Shown: one piece after another, positions 27,414 through 38,285 of the stretch
Position numbering within the stretch: the stretch's first letter is position 1
How the letters are laid out: each line of letters begins with the position of its first letter
NCBI RefSeq assembly: GCF_005503145.1
Contig: NZ_SCNV01000010.1
Location: forward strand, 62,001-126,000
Direction of reading: 5' to 3'
DNA length: 64,000 bases
Source of the DNA: Burkholderia sp. 4M9327F10
GTDB lineage: Bacteria; Pseudomonadota; Gammaproteobacteria; Burkholderiales; Burkholderiaceae
The notes under the pieces: generated by a model
Told to the model about the DNA's origin: nothing
The model's database searches: none
The model's input: only the letters and a program-made list of their open reading frames with translations
Translations under genes and position numbers: made by a program

Positions 27414-28262
27414 ATGAAAAAGCTCGATCTGGATGTGCTTGAGATGGTGGTGGCGGTCGCCGATGCGGGATCGTTTGTTCAAGGTGCGGAATCGGTGCAC
27501 CGGTCGCCATCGGCGGTCAGCATGCAGATCAAGGCGCTTGAAGAAGCGCTGGGTAAACCGCTCTTCGTGCGAAGCACGCGTAACGTTGCGATTACCGCAG
27601 AGGGTAAAACGCTGCTGGACTATGGGCGTCAGATGCTTGCGATGCGGGAGGAAGCGTGGGCGTCGGTGGTTCGGCCGGAGATAAAGGGGCGCGTTACGAT
27701 CGGTGTGCCTGACGATTATGCTTCAACGTTGCTGCCAACGGTTTTGGGGAAGTTCGCGGCTGCTCATCCACGTGTGGAGATTCGGGTGGTCGGTTTGCCC
27801 AGTAGCGGGCTTGCTCCATTGCTTAAGGACAATACGCTCGACCTGGCTTGTCTCACCAAAACTAAGGGTATTGTGGGCGAATTTATCCGGTTCGAACCGA
27901 TCGTGTGGGCTGGGTCGCCTACGCGAAAAGTTTGGAAAGAGCGGCCACTTCCGATTGCCGTTTTTGAGCATGGCAGTACCGCACGTGCCCATGCGATCAG
28001 CGCGCTTCAGCGTGAAAATATCAAGTACCGGATGTCGTATGAGAGCCCGAGTTTGTTGGGGCTTATCAGTATGGTCGAAGCGGGGCTGGCGGTGGCGCCG
28101 CTGGCACAGTGCAGCGTGCCGGCGCATCTTGTTCAGTTGTCGCAGAACGAAGGGTTGCCGCCGTTGGATGATCTTGAAGTCATTCTTGCCCGTAGTGCCC
28201 GGTCTGGGAGGCCGCCTTGTGATTTTCTCGCTGAGCAGATTCTGGCGGAGTTGAGGAATTGA
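27414..28262 (+). CDS. LysR-family transcriptional regulator
   Basis: 282 residues. HTH in the first 60 (VAVADAGSFVQGAESVHRS, then PSAVSMQIKALEEALGKPLF) and an effector domain from about residue 90. The start is the ATG at 27414. Codon use is visibly less GC-biased than in neighbouring genes, hinting at later acquisition together with the divergent RhtB exporter. Confidence 0.9.
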   Translation: MKKLDLDVLEMVVAVADAGSFVQGAESVHRSPSAVSMQIKALEEALGKPLFVRSTRNVAITAEGKTLLDYGRQMLAMREEAWASVVRPEIKGRVTIGVPDDYASTLLPTVLGKFAAAHPRVEIRVVGLPSSGLAPLLKDNTLDLACLTKTKGIVGEFIRFEPIVWAGSPTRKVWKERPLPIAVFEHGSTARAHAISALQRENIKYRMSYESPSLLGLISMVEAGLAVAPLAQCSVPAHLVQLSQNEGLPPLDDLEVILARSARSGRPPCDFLAEQILAELRN

Positions 28263-28360
28263 GGGGGTGGCAGGGAATCCTCTCAGAGTTGCGCATGGCC
28301 GATCATCGGCAGGCAGAAAGTCGCTGAGTTAAGCCAGTCGCCGCCAGGCTGGGTTCGGTC

Positions 28361-28380
28361 GAGGCTGTGTCAAAACGTGC
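28361..28380. other. Possible insertion-sequence end remnant
   Basis: GAGGCTGTGTCAAAACG-like sequence resembles the terminal inverted repeats of several transposon families. No transposase frame and no matching opposite end were found nearby, so this is at most a remnant. Confidence 0.2.
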
Positions 28381-28474
28381 GCCATCGTCGCCCGGCAAAG
28401 AGGTTGACCGACCGAAACCTTCAGGCTTCTAGCTCAACTATCACGCACGGGCGACCTGTGCTCAGTCACTCAAC

Positions 28475-28705
28475 TCAGAGCTTGTCATGCTTCAGATGCC
28501 AGTCGCGAAGCGCTCTATCCAGAGCCTCCACCATCCGCTTGAAGTGTTCATCTCCGATCTGCTCGCTGTAACGGAGCGCCGAGATATAGCCTTTGACGTG
28601 TGCTACGGCTTTTTCAGCCTCCAACTCGGTTTCAATTTCGTCGAGCTTGGCAATAGTGCATTCGACTCGATACTGGGCATCGTCGGGTTGTTTAAGGATC
28701 GTCAT
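28475..28705 (-). CDS. Small hypothetical protein, helical and acidic
   Basis: 76 residues from the ATG at 28705 with a purine-rich stretch (AAAGAGA) about 9 bases upstream. The predicted product is charged and probably a helical hairpin (TIAKLDEIETELEAEKAV and EHFKRMVEALDRALRDW). No family recognised. It is isolated between the LysR gene and the ssb terminator, and has lower GC than its surroundings. Confidence 0.55.
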   Translation of the reverse strand: MTILKQPDDAQYRVECTIAKLDEIETELEAEKAVAHVKGYISALRYSEQIGDEHFKRMVEALDRALRDWHLKHDKL

Positions 28706-28830
28706 GGTCTTGGTCTCTTTCTGCTTGTCGAGTTGTCAATCGCTGTGGGATTGCATGGAGGAACGCCATGCGCATTTGGCCGAGTGATTCCTTACCAACA
28801 CCGGATGCTCCGGCCATCGAATCAGCGCGG

Positions 28831-28862
28831 TAAAAATAAAAGACCCCGAGAGATCCGGGGCC
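28831..28862 (-). terminator. Intrinsic terminator of ssb
   Basis: On the minus strand a CCCCG/CGGGG stem (28844-28860) with a 7-base loop is followed by TCTTTTATTTTT. It lies 29 bases past the ssb stop. Confidence 0.85.
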
Positions 28863-28890
28863 TCCTTTACATCAGTGGACGATGTTCCTC

Positions 28891-29418
28891 TTAGAACGGA
28901 ATATCATCATCCATCTCATCAAACCCGCCCCCAGCTGGCGCGCTCGGCCGGCTAGCCCCACCACCGCTACCGCCACGCGAACCACCACCCGACGAAGCCA
29001 CACGGCCACCACCACCGCCACCACTGCGCTCCGACGGCTCACCCCGGCTATACCCGCCTTCATCACCACCCATCGAAGCCCCACCCCGACCACCAAGCAT
29101 CTGCATCTGCTCAGCCACAATCTCGGTGGAGTACCGATCGGTACCATCCTGCGCCTGCCACTTACGCGTACGAATGCGCCCTTCGATATAAACCGACGAG
29201 CCCTTCTTCAGGTACTCGTTAACAATCTCCGCCAGACGCCCAAAGAACGAAACCCGATGCCACTCGGTAGCTTCCTTCATTTCGCCCGACGTCTTGTCCT
29301 TATACCGGTCCGTCGTCGCAAGGCGGATGTTCGCCACAGCGTCGCCGCTCGGAAGATAACGGACTTCCGGATCGGCTCCGAGGTTGCCGACGAGAATAAC
29401 CTTGTTCACGGATGCCAT
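28891..29418 (-). CDS. ssb: Single-stranded DNA-binding protein
   Basis: 175 residues. OB-fold (about 1-110) beginning [20 protein letters not shown], then a long Gly/Ser-rich linker and the acidic tip DDDIPF that recruits replication and repair partners. The start at 29418 has CAGGAG 7 bases upstream. Downstream of an MFS gene on the same strand, with a clear terminator after it. Confidence 0.98.
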   Translation of the reverse strand: MASVNKVILVGNLGADPEVRYLPSGDAVANIRLATTDRYKDKTSGEMKEATEWHRVSFFGRLAEIVNEYLKKGSSVYIEGRIRTRKWQAQDGTDRYSTEIVAEQMQMLGGRGGASMGGDEGGYSRGEPSERSGGGGGGRVASSGGGSRGGSGGGASRPSAPAGGGFDEMDDDIPF

Positions 29419-29531
29419 GAGTTTCTCCTGTTGATTCCGTTGCAGGTGGCGCGGCAACGCACGTTTCACATCTCAGAACCGGCCGGCTCGAGACAAAAAC
29501 TGCGCCTCAACCGGCCACCGGTGAGTCTTGA

Positions 29532-30722
29532 TTACGCCTTCTTGCGCGGCGGCTGCTTCATATTTGCCGCGATTATAAGCCAGCAAAATACCAGCCCCGA
29601 GCACGCGAAGAACACCGCGCTCTGCCCGTCCGCTTTCAGCAGCACACCGCCGAGCACGCCGCCAATCGCGAGGCCGATCGACTGCGTCGTGTTGTAAACA
29701 CCCGTCGCCGCGCCCTTGCGTGAGCCGGGCGCCAGTTTCGACACCAGCGAAGGCTGCGACGCTTCAAGAATATTGAAGCCGAGGAAGTAGATAAACAGAA
29801 TCCCGGCCACACTCAGAATGGTATGGGGTGCGACGCCCAGCAGCAACTGTCCGATCAGGATAAGACCAATCGCACCGACCAGCACCGTCTTCATCTTGCC
29901 GCGCGTTTCCGCAGCGATAATCGCCGGGACCATCATCACAAACGACAGCCCCATCACGGGCAGGTAAACCTTCCAGTGCGACGCAACGGGCAAGCCGCCC
30001 GCCTCCAGAATCCGCGGCACCACCAGAAACAGCGCCGTTTGCGTGGCATGCAGCACCAGCACGCCGAAATTCAGGCGCAGCAGTTCGACGTTGTGCAGCA
30101 CCTCCGAAAACGGTGCGCGTACGTGCACCGGCATCGGCGCATTGGGCACGATCCAGATCACGACCCCAATCGCCAGAATCGAGAAAATGCCGACCAGCGT
30201 AAACAGGCCGCTCATGCCGACCCACTGGAATACGATCGGCGCGCCGACAATCGCCACCGCGAACGACACGCCAATGCTGCCGCCCACCATCGCCATCGCC
30301 TTGGTGCGATGTTCCTCGGAGGTGAGGTCGGCGATAAAGGCGAGCACGGCGGACGACACCGCCCCCATCCCCTGAATCACCCGGCCGACAATAATCCACG
30401 TCATGTCGTGTGCGCCCGCCGCGACGAAGCTGCCGAGCGCAAAAATCGCCAGCCCGGTCGCGATCACGGGCTTGCGGCCCACCTTGTCGGAAATCCAGCC
30501 GTAGAAGATATACAGCAGCGACTGGGTCACGCCGTACGCGCCGAGCGCGATCCCCACCAGCAGCACGTTGTCGCCGCCGGGGATGGTTTTCGCGTAGATC
30601 GAGAACACCGGCATGATCATGAAGAGACCGAGCATGCGCAACGCAAAGATGGCTGCGAGCGACACGGTCGCGCGCAACTCAGGCGCGCTCATGCGTGAAG
30701 ATGTGGCGGACGGATTGGACAT
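29532..30722 (-). CDS. MFS transporter (YajR-like drug-efflux type)
   Basis: 396 residues with 12 membrane helices. Loop 2-3 signature FYGWISDKVGRKPVI and helix 4-5 motif GRVIQGMGAVSSAV are of the drug:H+ antiporter type. The second half has FLGFNILEASQPSLVSKLAP, seen in YajR-like carriers. It lies between uvrA (divergent) and ssb (downstream, 113 bases away). Substrate unknown. Confidence 0.88.
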   Translation of the reverse strand: MSNPSATSSRMSAPELRATVSLAAIFALRMLGLFMIMPVFSIYAKTIPGGDNVLLVGIALGAYGVTQSLLYIFYGWISDKVGRKPVIATGLAIFALGSFVAAGAHDMTWIIVGRVIQGMGAVSSAVLAFIADLTSEEHRTKAMAMVGGSIGVSFAVAIVGAPIVFQWVGMSGLFTLVGIFSILAIGVVIWIVPNAPMPVHVRAPFSEVLHNVELLRLNFGVLVLHATQTALFLVVPRILEAGGLPVASHWKVYLPVMGLSFVMMVPAIIAAETRGKMKTVLVGAIGLILIGQLLLGVAPHTILSVAGILFIYFLGFNILEASQPSLVSKLAPGSRKGAATGVYNTTQSIGLAIGGVLGGVLLKADGQSAVFFACSGLVFCWLIIAANMKQPPRKKA

Positions 30723-31002
30723 CGGGAACGTGTTTTGAATAATCTGGACGGCCTTGTTGGGCCGGGCGACACACCGTCGAGCAGCATACTCCCGGTGGCC
30801 CGCCGTGAGCGACCTTCACCCTGCGGCAAAGACCCGCAGGCGTCTTGCAGTCACGAAAAAAGACCCCACCTGCGGCCCTTCCCCACGGCGCTCAGAACCG
30901 CTGTCTTACAGCCTGCCGCGCGCCTGTAGGACGCTGTCAGGTAGCCGTAACAGCAGTCTTGAAAAGTCGTTATAGTAGCAGGTTTAGCCTCTTCCTCTTT
31001 CC

Positions 31003-31024
31003 GCCAGGTAATGGCCAGGTATTG
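31003..31024. repeat. 2 x 11-bp tandem repeat in the uvrA translation start region
   Basis: GCCAGGTAATG followed directly by GCCAGGTATTG (10 of 11 identical), ending 9 bases before the GTG start of uvrA. Each copy carries an AGG that could pair with 16S rRNA. Confidence 0.75.
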
Positions 31025-31033
31025 GATCAACGC

Positions 31034-33907
<2,874 letters not shown>

Positions 33908-33942
33908 TGCTGCAAACCCTGGGTTGGAGATGGAAATAGGCC

Positions 33943-35028
33943 ATGACCAAGCGTAACGAGGCGCCCGAAGATGGGCAGGTGCAGGATCTGCGCCCACGCC
34001 CGGTCAGGCTGACGAGCGATATGAGCCTGCCCAAGCTGTCGGCAGTCGAGATCGGCAGCTATCTGCTGATGCTGTTCGGCATGTGGGCAGTGCTGAACCT
34101 GCGGCTGCTCGGCGCCTTGCTGGCCGGGCTGCTGGTGTATCAGCTCATCCAGACGATTGCGCCACGCATCGAAAAGCACATGTCCAGCCAGCGCGCGCGC
34201 TGGCTCTCGGTGGTGATCCTGGCGGTGGTGATCGTCGGCGGCCTGACGCTGCTCGTGATCGGCATCATCGATCACTTCGAGGGGGATGTGCCTAACGTGC
34301 AGGTGCTGCTCGACCAGGCCATGCAACTGATCGACGAGGCTCGCGGCCGGATTCCGCAGTTCGTCGCCAACTATCTGCCGGTGGATACCGACCAGATGAA
34401 GGCGCGCGCCACCGAGCTGATGCAGACCCATGCGGGCATGCTGCAGCAAGGCGGCAAGAATGCGGCGCGGGTCTTTACGCACATCCTGATCGGCATGATC
34501 ATCGGCGCGATTATCGCGGTCGGCGCGCAGAAGCATATGCAGCGGCTGCCGCTGTCCACCGCGTTCGTGACCCGCGTGACGCGTTTTGCCGACGCCTTCC
34601 GCCGCATCGTGTTTGCTCAGGTGAAGATTTCGGCCATCAACGCGGTTTTCACCGGCATCTTCCTGCTGGTGATCCTGCCCATCTTCCACGACCGGCTGCC
34701 GCTCTCCAAGACGCTGGTGCTCGTCACGTTTATCGTCGGCTTGCTGCCGGTAATCGGCAATCTGATCTCGAACACGATCATCGTCGCGGTGGCGCTCTCG
34801 GTGAGCTTTCCGGCTGCGGTGATGTCGCTGGTGTTCCTGATCCTGATCCACAAGCTCGAGTACTTCCTGAACGCACGGATTGTGGGCGGCCAGATCGAGG
34901 CGCGTGCGTGGGAATTGCTGGTGGCAATGCTGATCATGGAAGCCGCGTTCGGCATCCCCGGCGTGATTGCCGCGCCGATCTTTTATGCGTATATCAAGCG
35001 GGAGCTGATCTATCTGCGGCTGGTGTAA
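33943..35028 (+). CDS. AI-2E family (PerM/TqsA-like) membrane permease
   Basis: 361 residues and about eight helices. The AI-2E hallmark is the C-terminal LLPVIGNLISNTIIV, followed by AAFGIPGVIAAPIFYAYIK. The family includes the autoinducer-2 exporter TqsA and Na+/H+ antiporter-like members, so function is not fixed. It starts 35 bases after uvrA on the same strand and ends before a strong bidirectional terminator, so it probably shares the uvrA transcript. Confidence 0.9.
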   Translation: MTKRNEAPEDGQVQDLRPRPVRLTSDMSLPKLSAVEIGSYLLMLFGMWAVLNLRLLGALLAGLLVYQLIQTIAPRIEKHMSSQRARWLSVVILAVVIVGGLTLLVIGIIDHFEGDVPNVQVLLDQAMQLIDEARGRIPQFVANYLPVDTDQMKARATELMQTHAGMLQQGGKNAARVFTHILIGMIIGAIIAVGAQKHMQRLPLSTAFVTRVTRFADAFRRIVFAQVKISAINAVFTGIFLLVILPIFHDRLPLSKTLVLVTFIVGLLPVIGNLISNTIIVAVALSVSFPAAVMSLVFLILIHKLEYFLNARIVGGQIEARAWELLVAMLIMEAAFGIPGVIAAPIFYAYIKRELIYLRLV

Positions 35029-35080
35029 AAGCCGCCTGCGGGGCGCCGGCTCGCTCGCATGCTGACGCTTCGCTCCATGA

Positions 35081-35119
35081 AAAGGCCGCCAGTCGCAATG
35101 ACTGGCGGCCTTTATTTTT
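35081..35119. terminator. Bidirectional intrinsic terminator
   Basis: A perfect 14-bp stem (35081-35094 with 35100-35113, AAAGGCCGCCAGTC and its complement) closes a GCAAT loop. The right arm runs into TTTATTTTT on the plus strand; the left flank gives a T-run on the minus strand. It serves the permease gene and the opposing purU. Confidence 0.95.
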
Positions 35120-35146
35120 CCCAGTTGCGTTGGGTCAGCCCGCCGC

Positions 35147-36016
35147 TTAGCGGAACACCACCGTCTTGCTGCCGTTCAGCACGATGCGGTGCTCGACATG
35201 CCACTTCACCGCCCGCGCGAGCGTCACGCACTCGACGTCGCGGCCGATCGCCGTGAGCTGATCCGGCGTCATGCTGTGGTCGACCCGCGCCACTTCCTGC
35301 TCGATGATCGGACCTTCGTCGAGATCGGTCGTCACGTAGTGCGCGGTCGCGCCAATCAGCTTCACGCCGCGGTCGAACGCCTGGTAATACGGCTTCGCGC
35401 CCTTGAAGCTCGGCAGGAACGAATGGTGAATATTGATCGCGCGGCCCGCGAGGTGCTCGCACAACTGCGGCGAGAGAATCTGCATATAGCGGGCGAGCAC
35501 CACCAGGTCGGCCTTGTGCTCGTCGATCACTTCAAGCACGCGCGCTTCCTGAGCCGCCTTGCCCGCTGGCGTCGACGCCAGCAGCGGGAAGTGGTGGAAC
35601 GGAATGTCGTAGCTCGCGGCGAGTTGATAGAACTCCTTGTGGTTCGAGATGATCGCGGGAATCTCGATGCCCAGCTGACCGGTGCGGTAGCGGAACAGCA
35701 GGTCGTTCAGGCAATGGCCGATCTTCGAGACCATGATGACCACGCGCGGCTTCACGTTGGCGTCGTGCAGCTCCCAGCGCATGCCGAACTCGTCGGCGAG
35801 CGTGCTGAACGCGGTGCGTAGCGCCTCCAGACCGGGATCGCCGCCCACCTGCTGGAAATGCACACGCATGAAGAACTCGCCCGTATGGCTGTCGCCGAAC
35901 TGCGCCGAGTCGAGAATGTTGCTGCCGCGCTCGAACAGAAAGCCCGATACGGCATGCACGATGCCGGGCCGGTCGGCGCACGACAGTTTGAGAATAAAGC
36001 TGTGATCGGTCGACAT
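35147..36016 (-). CDS. purU: Formyltetrahydrofolate deformylase
   Basis: 289 residues. N-terminal ACT domain (about 5-85) beginning SFILKLSCADRPGIVHAVSG; C-terminal formyl-transferase fold with the catalytic Asn/His/Asp region (INIHHSFLPSFKGA and later HYVTTDLDEGPIIEQ). Hydrolyses 10-formyl-THF to formate and THF, balancing one-carbon pools. The start at 36016 gives the standard length; the longer frame to 36142 overlaps the Nudix gene. Confidence 0.97.
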   Translation of the reverse strand: MSTDHSFILKLSCADRPGIVHAVSGFLFERGSNILDSAQFGDSHTGEFFMRVHFQQVGGDPGLEALRTAFSTLADEFGMRWELHDANVKPRVVIMVSKIGHCLNDLLFRYRTGQLGIEIPAIISNHKEFYQLAASYDIPFHHFPLLASTPAGKAAQEARVLEVIDEHKADLVVLARYMQILSPQLCEHLAGRAINIHHSFLPSFKGAKPYYQAFDRGVKLIGATAHYVTTDLDEGPIIEQEVARVDHSMTPDQLTAIGRDVECVTLARAVKWHVEHRIVLNGSKTVVFR

Positions 36017-36060
36017 GACCTGGGTGACTCCCTTCTTCAATGCGTAATTTGTTGCTTGGG

Positions 36061-36909
36061 CTAGGCGGCGGCCGGCGGCTCGAACAGCGTGTCGATTCCC
36101 ACGCAGTCCTGCGCATCTATCCAGCGGTGGCGCAGCAGGCAATCGAGCGTCGCGAGGCTGGCATCCACCGTCATGGCGTCCTCTTCGATCCAGCGCGCCA
36201 CTTCATCGATACGCGCCAGCCGGTGTTCGCCTACTTCACCGTCCTGATTGCGCGGCGCGAAATCGGCGGGCAACGCCAGGTCGTAGACGAAAATCTGCTC
36301 GGCCTGGGTGCCTTCCGGCAGCGATTGCAGCACATGCACCGTCCGCCCGGCCGCAGCGCGTGCGGCGATTGCTTCGGGAATGCCGGCTTCTTCCCAGCAT
36401 TCCTTGACGATGGTCGCTTCGATACCGAAACCCCAGCCTATCCCGCCCGCCACCACGTTATCCAGCATGCCTGGATCGGTTGCCTTGGTGTCGCTGCGGC
36501 GCGCAATCCACAGTTGCGGCGCGCCATCCGCGTATTCTACGACGCCGTTCAGATGCACCGCGTAGGTCATCGTGCCGAAGAAGCGCGACGCGGCGCGTTC
36601 GATATAGGCGAGCGGCGGTGCGTCGAAGGCATTGCGGATCGCGTAGGTTTCATCGCGCCAGCCGGGAATGCGGCCGTCCGCGGCCAGCGCGCCGATCACG
36701 GCGCCCAGCGCCGCGCTGCGCAGGTCCAGCGTGTTAAAGCGCGCGGATAACGTCACGCGCGCCGCATCGATATCGAAAACATCCGGCCAGCGGACCAGCA
36801 ACGGCACATCCGTCGCGCGAATCCAGCCGACCTGCTGGCCGTCGATCCAGAACGGCCGGTGCGCGTGCGCATCGAAGCGGCGCGCCTTGGTGATACAGGG
36901 CAAACTCAT
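36061..36909 (-). CDS. DUF4743-Nudix hydrolase
   Basis: 282 residues: an N-terminal DUF4743-type domain and a C-terminal Nudix domain (about 115-260), the layout of plant/fungal TPK3-like Nudix proteins. The Nudix helix reads KECWEEAGI, keeping the metal-binding EE pair but with Lys for the usual Arg, and Phe where the first Glu of the box is expected. Such proteins are proposed to hydrolyse thiamine-diphosphate analogues; the substrate here is not proven. The start at 36909 has TTGGAG 6 bases upstream. Confidence 0.85.
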   Translation of the reverse strand: MSLPCITKARRFDAHAHRPFWIDGQQVGWIRATDVPLLVRWPDVFDIDAARVTLSARFNTLDLRSAALGAVIGALAADGRIPGWRDETYAIRNAFDAPPLAYIERAASRFFGTMTYAVHLNGVVEYADGAPQLWIARRSDTKATDPGMLDNVVAGGIGWGFGIEATIVKECWEEAGIPEAIAARAAAGRTVHVLQSLPEGTQAEQIFVYDLALPADFAPRNQDGEVGEHRLARIDEVARWIEEDAMTVDASLATLDCLLRHRWIDAQDCVGIDTLFEPPAAA

Positions 36910-36913
36910 GAAT

Positions 36914-36955
36914 GCTCCAACTGCTCGGAAACTGCGCGAAAACTGCGCGGACGCG
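36914..36955. repeat. Degenerate 11-bp tandem repeats between lysE and Nudix genes
   Basis: GCTCCAACT (shortened), GCTCGGAAACT, GCGCGAAAACT and GCGCGGACGCG follow one another and fill almost the whole gap between the LysE-family stop and the Nudix start. Confidence 0.65.
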
Positions 36956-36956
36956 C

Positions 36957-37571
36957 TTAATCGCGCAACGCGACCCGAATGCCGATTGCGATAAAGGTTG
37001 CACCGGCAAGGCGGTCAAGCCACACGCCCACGCGCGGGCGGCGCTTCAGCCAGCCGCCGATCATCCCGGCACACACGCCGAACAGCGAAAACACCACCAC
37101 CGTCTGCAGCATGAACAGCACGCCCAGTTCGAGCATCTGCAGCGTCACGCTCTGCACGCCATGCGGCTCGATGAACTGCGGCAGGAACACGAGAAAGAAC
37201 AGCGTCACCTTGGGGTTCAGCATGTTGCCGAACACGCTCTGGCGGAACACGGACCACAGCGGCTGCGCCGGACGCTCATGAGCTGTGGCGAGACCTTGAC
37301 TGCGCAATGCCTTGATGCCGATCCAGATCAGATAAGCGGCACCCGCGTACTTGATGGCCTGAAACGCCAGCGGCGACGAGCGCAGCAACGCGGCGACACC
37401 GAGCGCAGCGAGCGTGGTGTGAAACGTGATGCCGGCCGCAAAGCCGAGCGCGGCGACGAGGCCCGCCGCACGCCCCTGCGAAATGCCACGCGCGAGCACC
37501 TGGAGGTTGTCGGGGCCGGGCGCCAGCGTGATTGCTATCGAAGTGGCGAGAAACAGCAGGAAATTGGGCAT
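36957..37571 (-). CDS. LysE/RhtB-family exporter
   Basis: 204 residues and about six helices. Motifs are SIAITLAPGPDNLQVLARGIS near the N-terminus and GNMLNPKVTLFFLVFLPQF in the middle. Likely an amino-acid efflux carrier. It is co-directional with apt, which ends 73 bases upstream, and with the Nudix gene downstream. Confidence 0.9.
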   Translation of the reverse strand: MPNFLLFLATSIAITLAPGPDNLQVLARGISQGRAAGLVAALGFAAGITFHTTLAALGVAALLRSSPLAFQAIKYAGAAYLIWIGIKALRSQGLATAHERPAQPLWSVFRQSVFGNMLNPKVTLFFLVFLPQFIEPHGVQSVTLQMLELGVLFMLQTVVVFSLFGVCAGMIGGWLKRRPRVGVWLDRLAGATFIAIGIRVALRD

Positions 37572-37592
37572 GCTACTTACCTCGTCGCGAAT

Positions 37593-37634
37593 GTTTTGCC
37601 AATGCGGTTTTGCGGATGCAGTCTTGCCGATGAA
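37593..37634. repeat. 3 x 14-bp degenerate tandem repeat between apt and lysE
   Basis: GTTTTGCCAATGCG, GTTTTGCGGATGCA and GTCTTGCCGATGAA run head to tail, 10 bases past the apt stop (apt is on the minus strand). Confidence 0.75.
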
Positions 37635-37644
37635 TCAAACGATG

Positions 37645-38211
37645 CTAGTGACCGCCAAACTCGGTCACGGTAAAGAGCGGCAGCCCCGCCGAGCGCAACA
37701 GCGCCGAGCCGCCCAGATCCGGCAGATCGATAATCGCCGCGCCTTCGATCACCTCTGCGCCCAGCCGCTCGAGCAATTTCTTGCCGGCCATCATGGTGCC
37801 GCCGGTTGCGATCAGATCGTCGACGATCACAATGCGGTCGCCCGTCGAGCACGCGTCTGCGTGAATCTCGACGGTCGCCTTGCCGTACTCGAGCTCGTAC
37901 GATTCGGACTCCGTCTTGTACGGCAGCTTGCCCGCCTTGCGGATTGGAATAAAGCCCACGTTCAGTTCATAAGCCAGCACCGGCCCGATAATGAAGCCGC
38001 GCGCATCGAGGCCCGCGATGTAGTCGAGCTTCGCGTCGATATAACGCTGCACGAACAGGTCAATCAGCACGCGAAAGGTTCTCGGATGCTGCAGTAGCGG
38101 CGTGATATCGCGGAACTGCACGCCGGCCTGGGGCCAGTCGGGCACGGTGCGAATCTGGCTTTTGACGAACGCAGCCGCGTCGAGCGGCGCGCTCGCAAGC
38201 GCGTTGGACAT
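37645..38211 (-). CDS. apt: Adenine phosphoribosyltransferase
   Basis: 188 residues. Purine-salvage enzyme making AMP from adenine and PRPP. PRPP-binding motif [15 protein letters not shown] and upstream [17 protein letters not shown] are diagnostic. The start at 38211 gives an N-terminus ending [17 protein letters not shown], normal for the family. Confidence 0.98.
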   Translation of the reverse strand: MSNALASAPLDAAAFVKSQIRTVPDWPQAGVQFRDITPLLQHPRTFRVLIDLFVQRYIDAKLDYIAGLDARGFIIGPVLAYELNVGFIPIRKAGKLPYKTESESYELEYGKATVEIHADACSTGDRIVIVDDLIATGGTMMAGKKLLERLGAEVIEGAAIIDLPDLGGSALLRSAGLPLFTVTEFGGH

Positions 38212-38285
38212 GATGACTCCAGATGGATCCGCAGGGATCCGGGTAAAAGACTGAACAATCTCGCGCGGCGGCGCGACGCTTCCGC

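Noticed and set aside
30901..30961. SOS (LexA) box upstream of uvrA
   Set aside because: CTGT...ACAG pairs are present, but spacings are 3 and 12 bases instead of the required 8.
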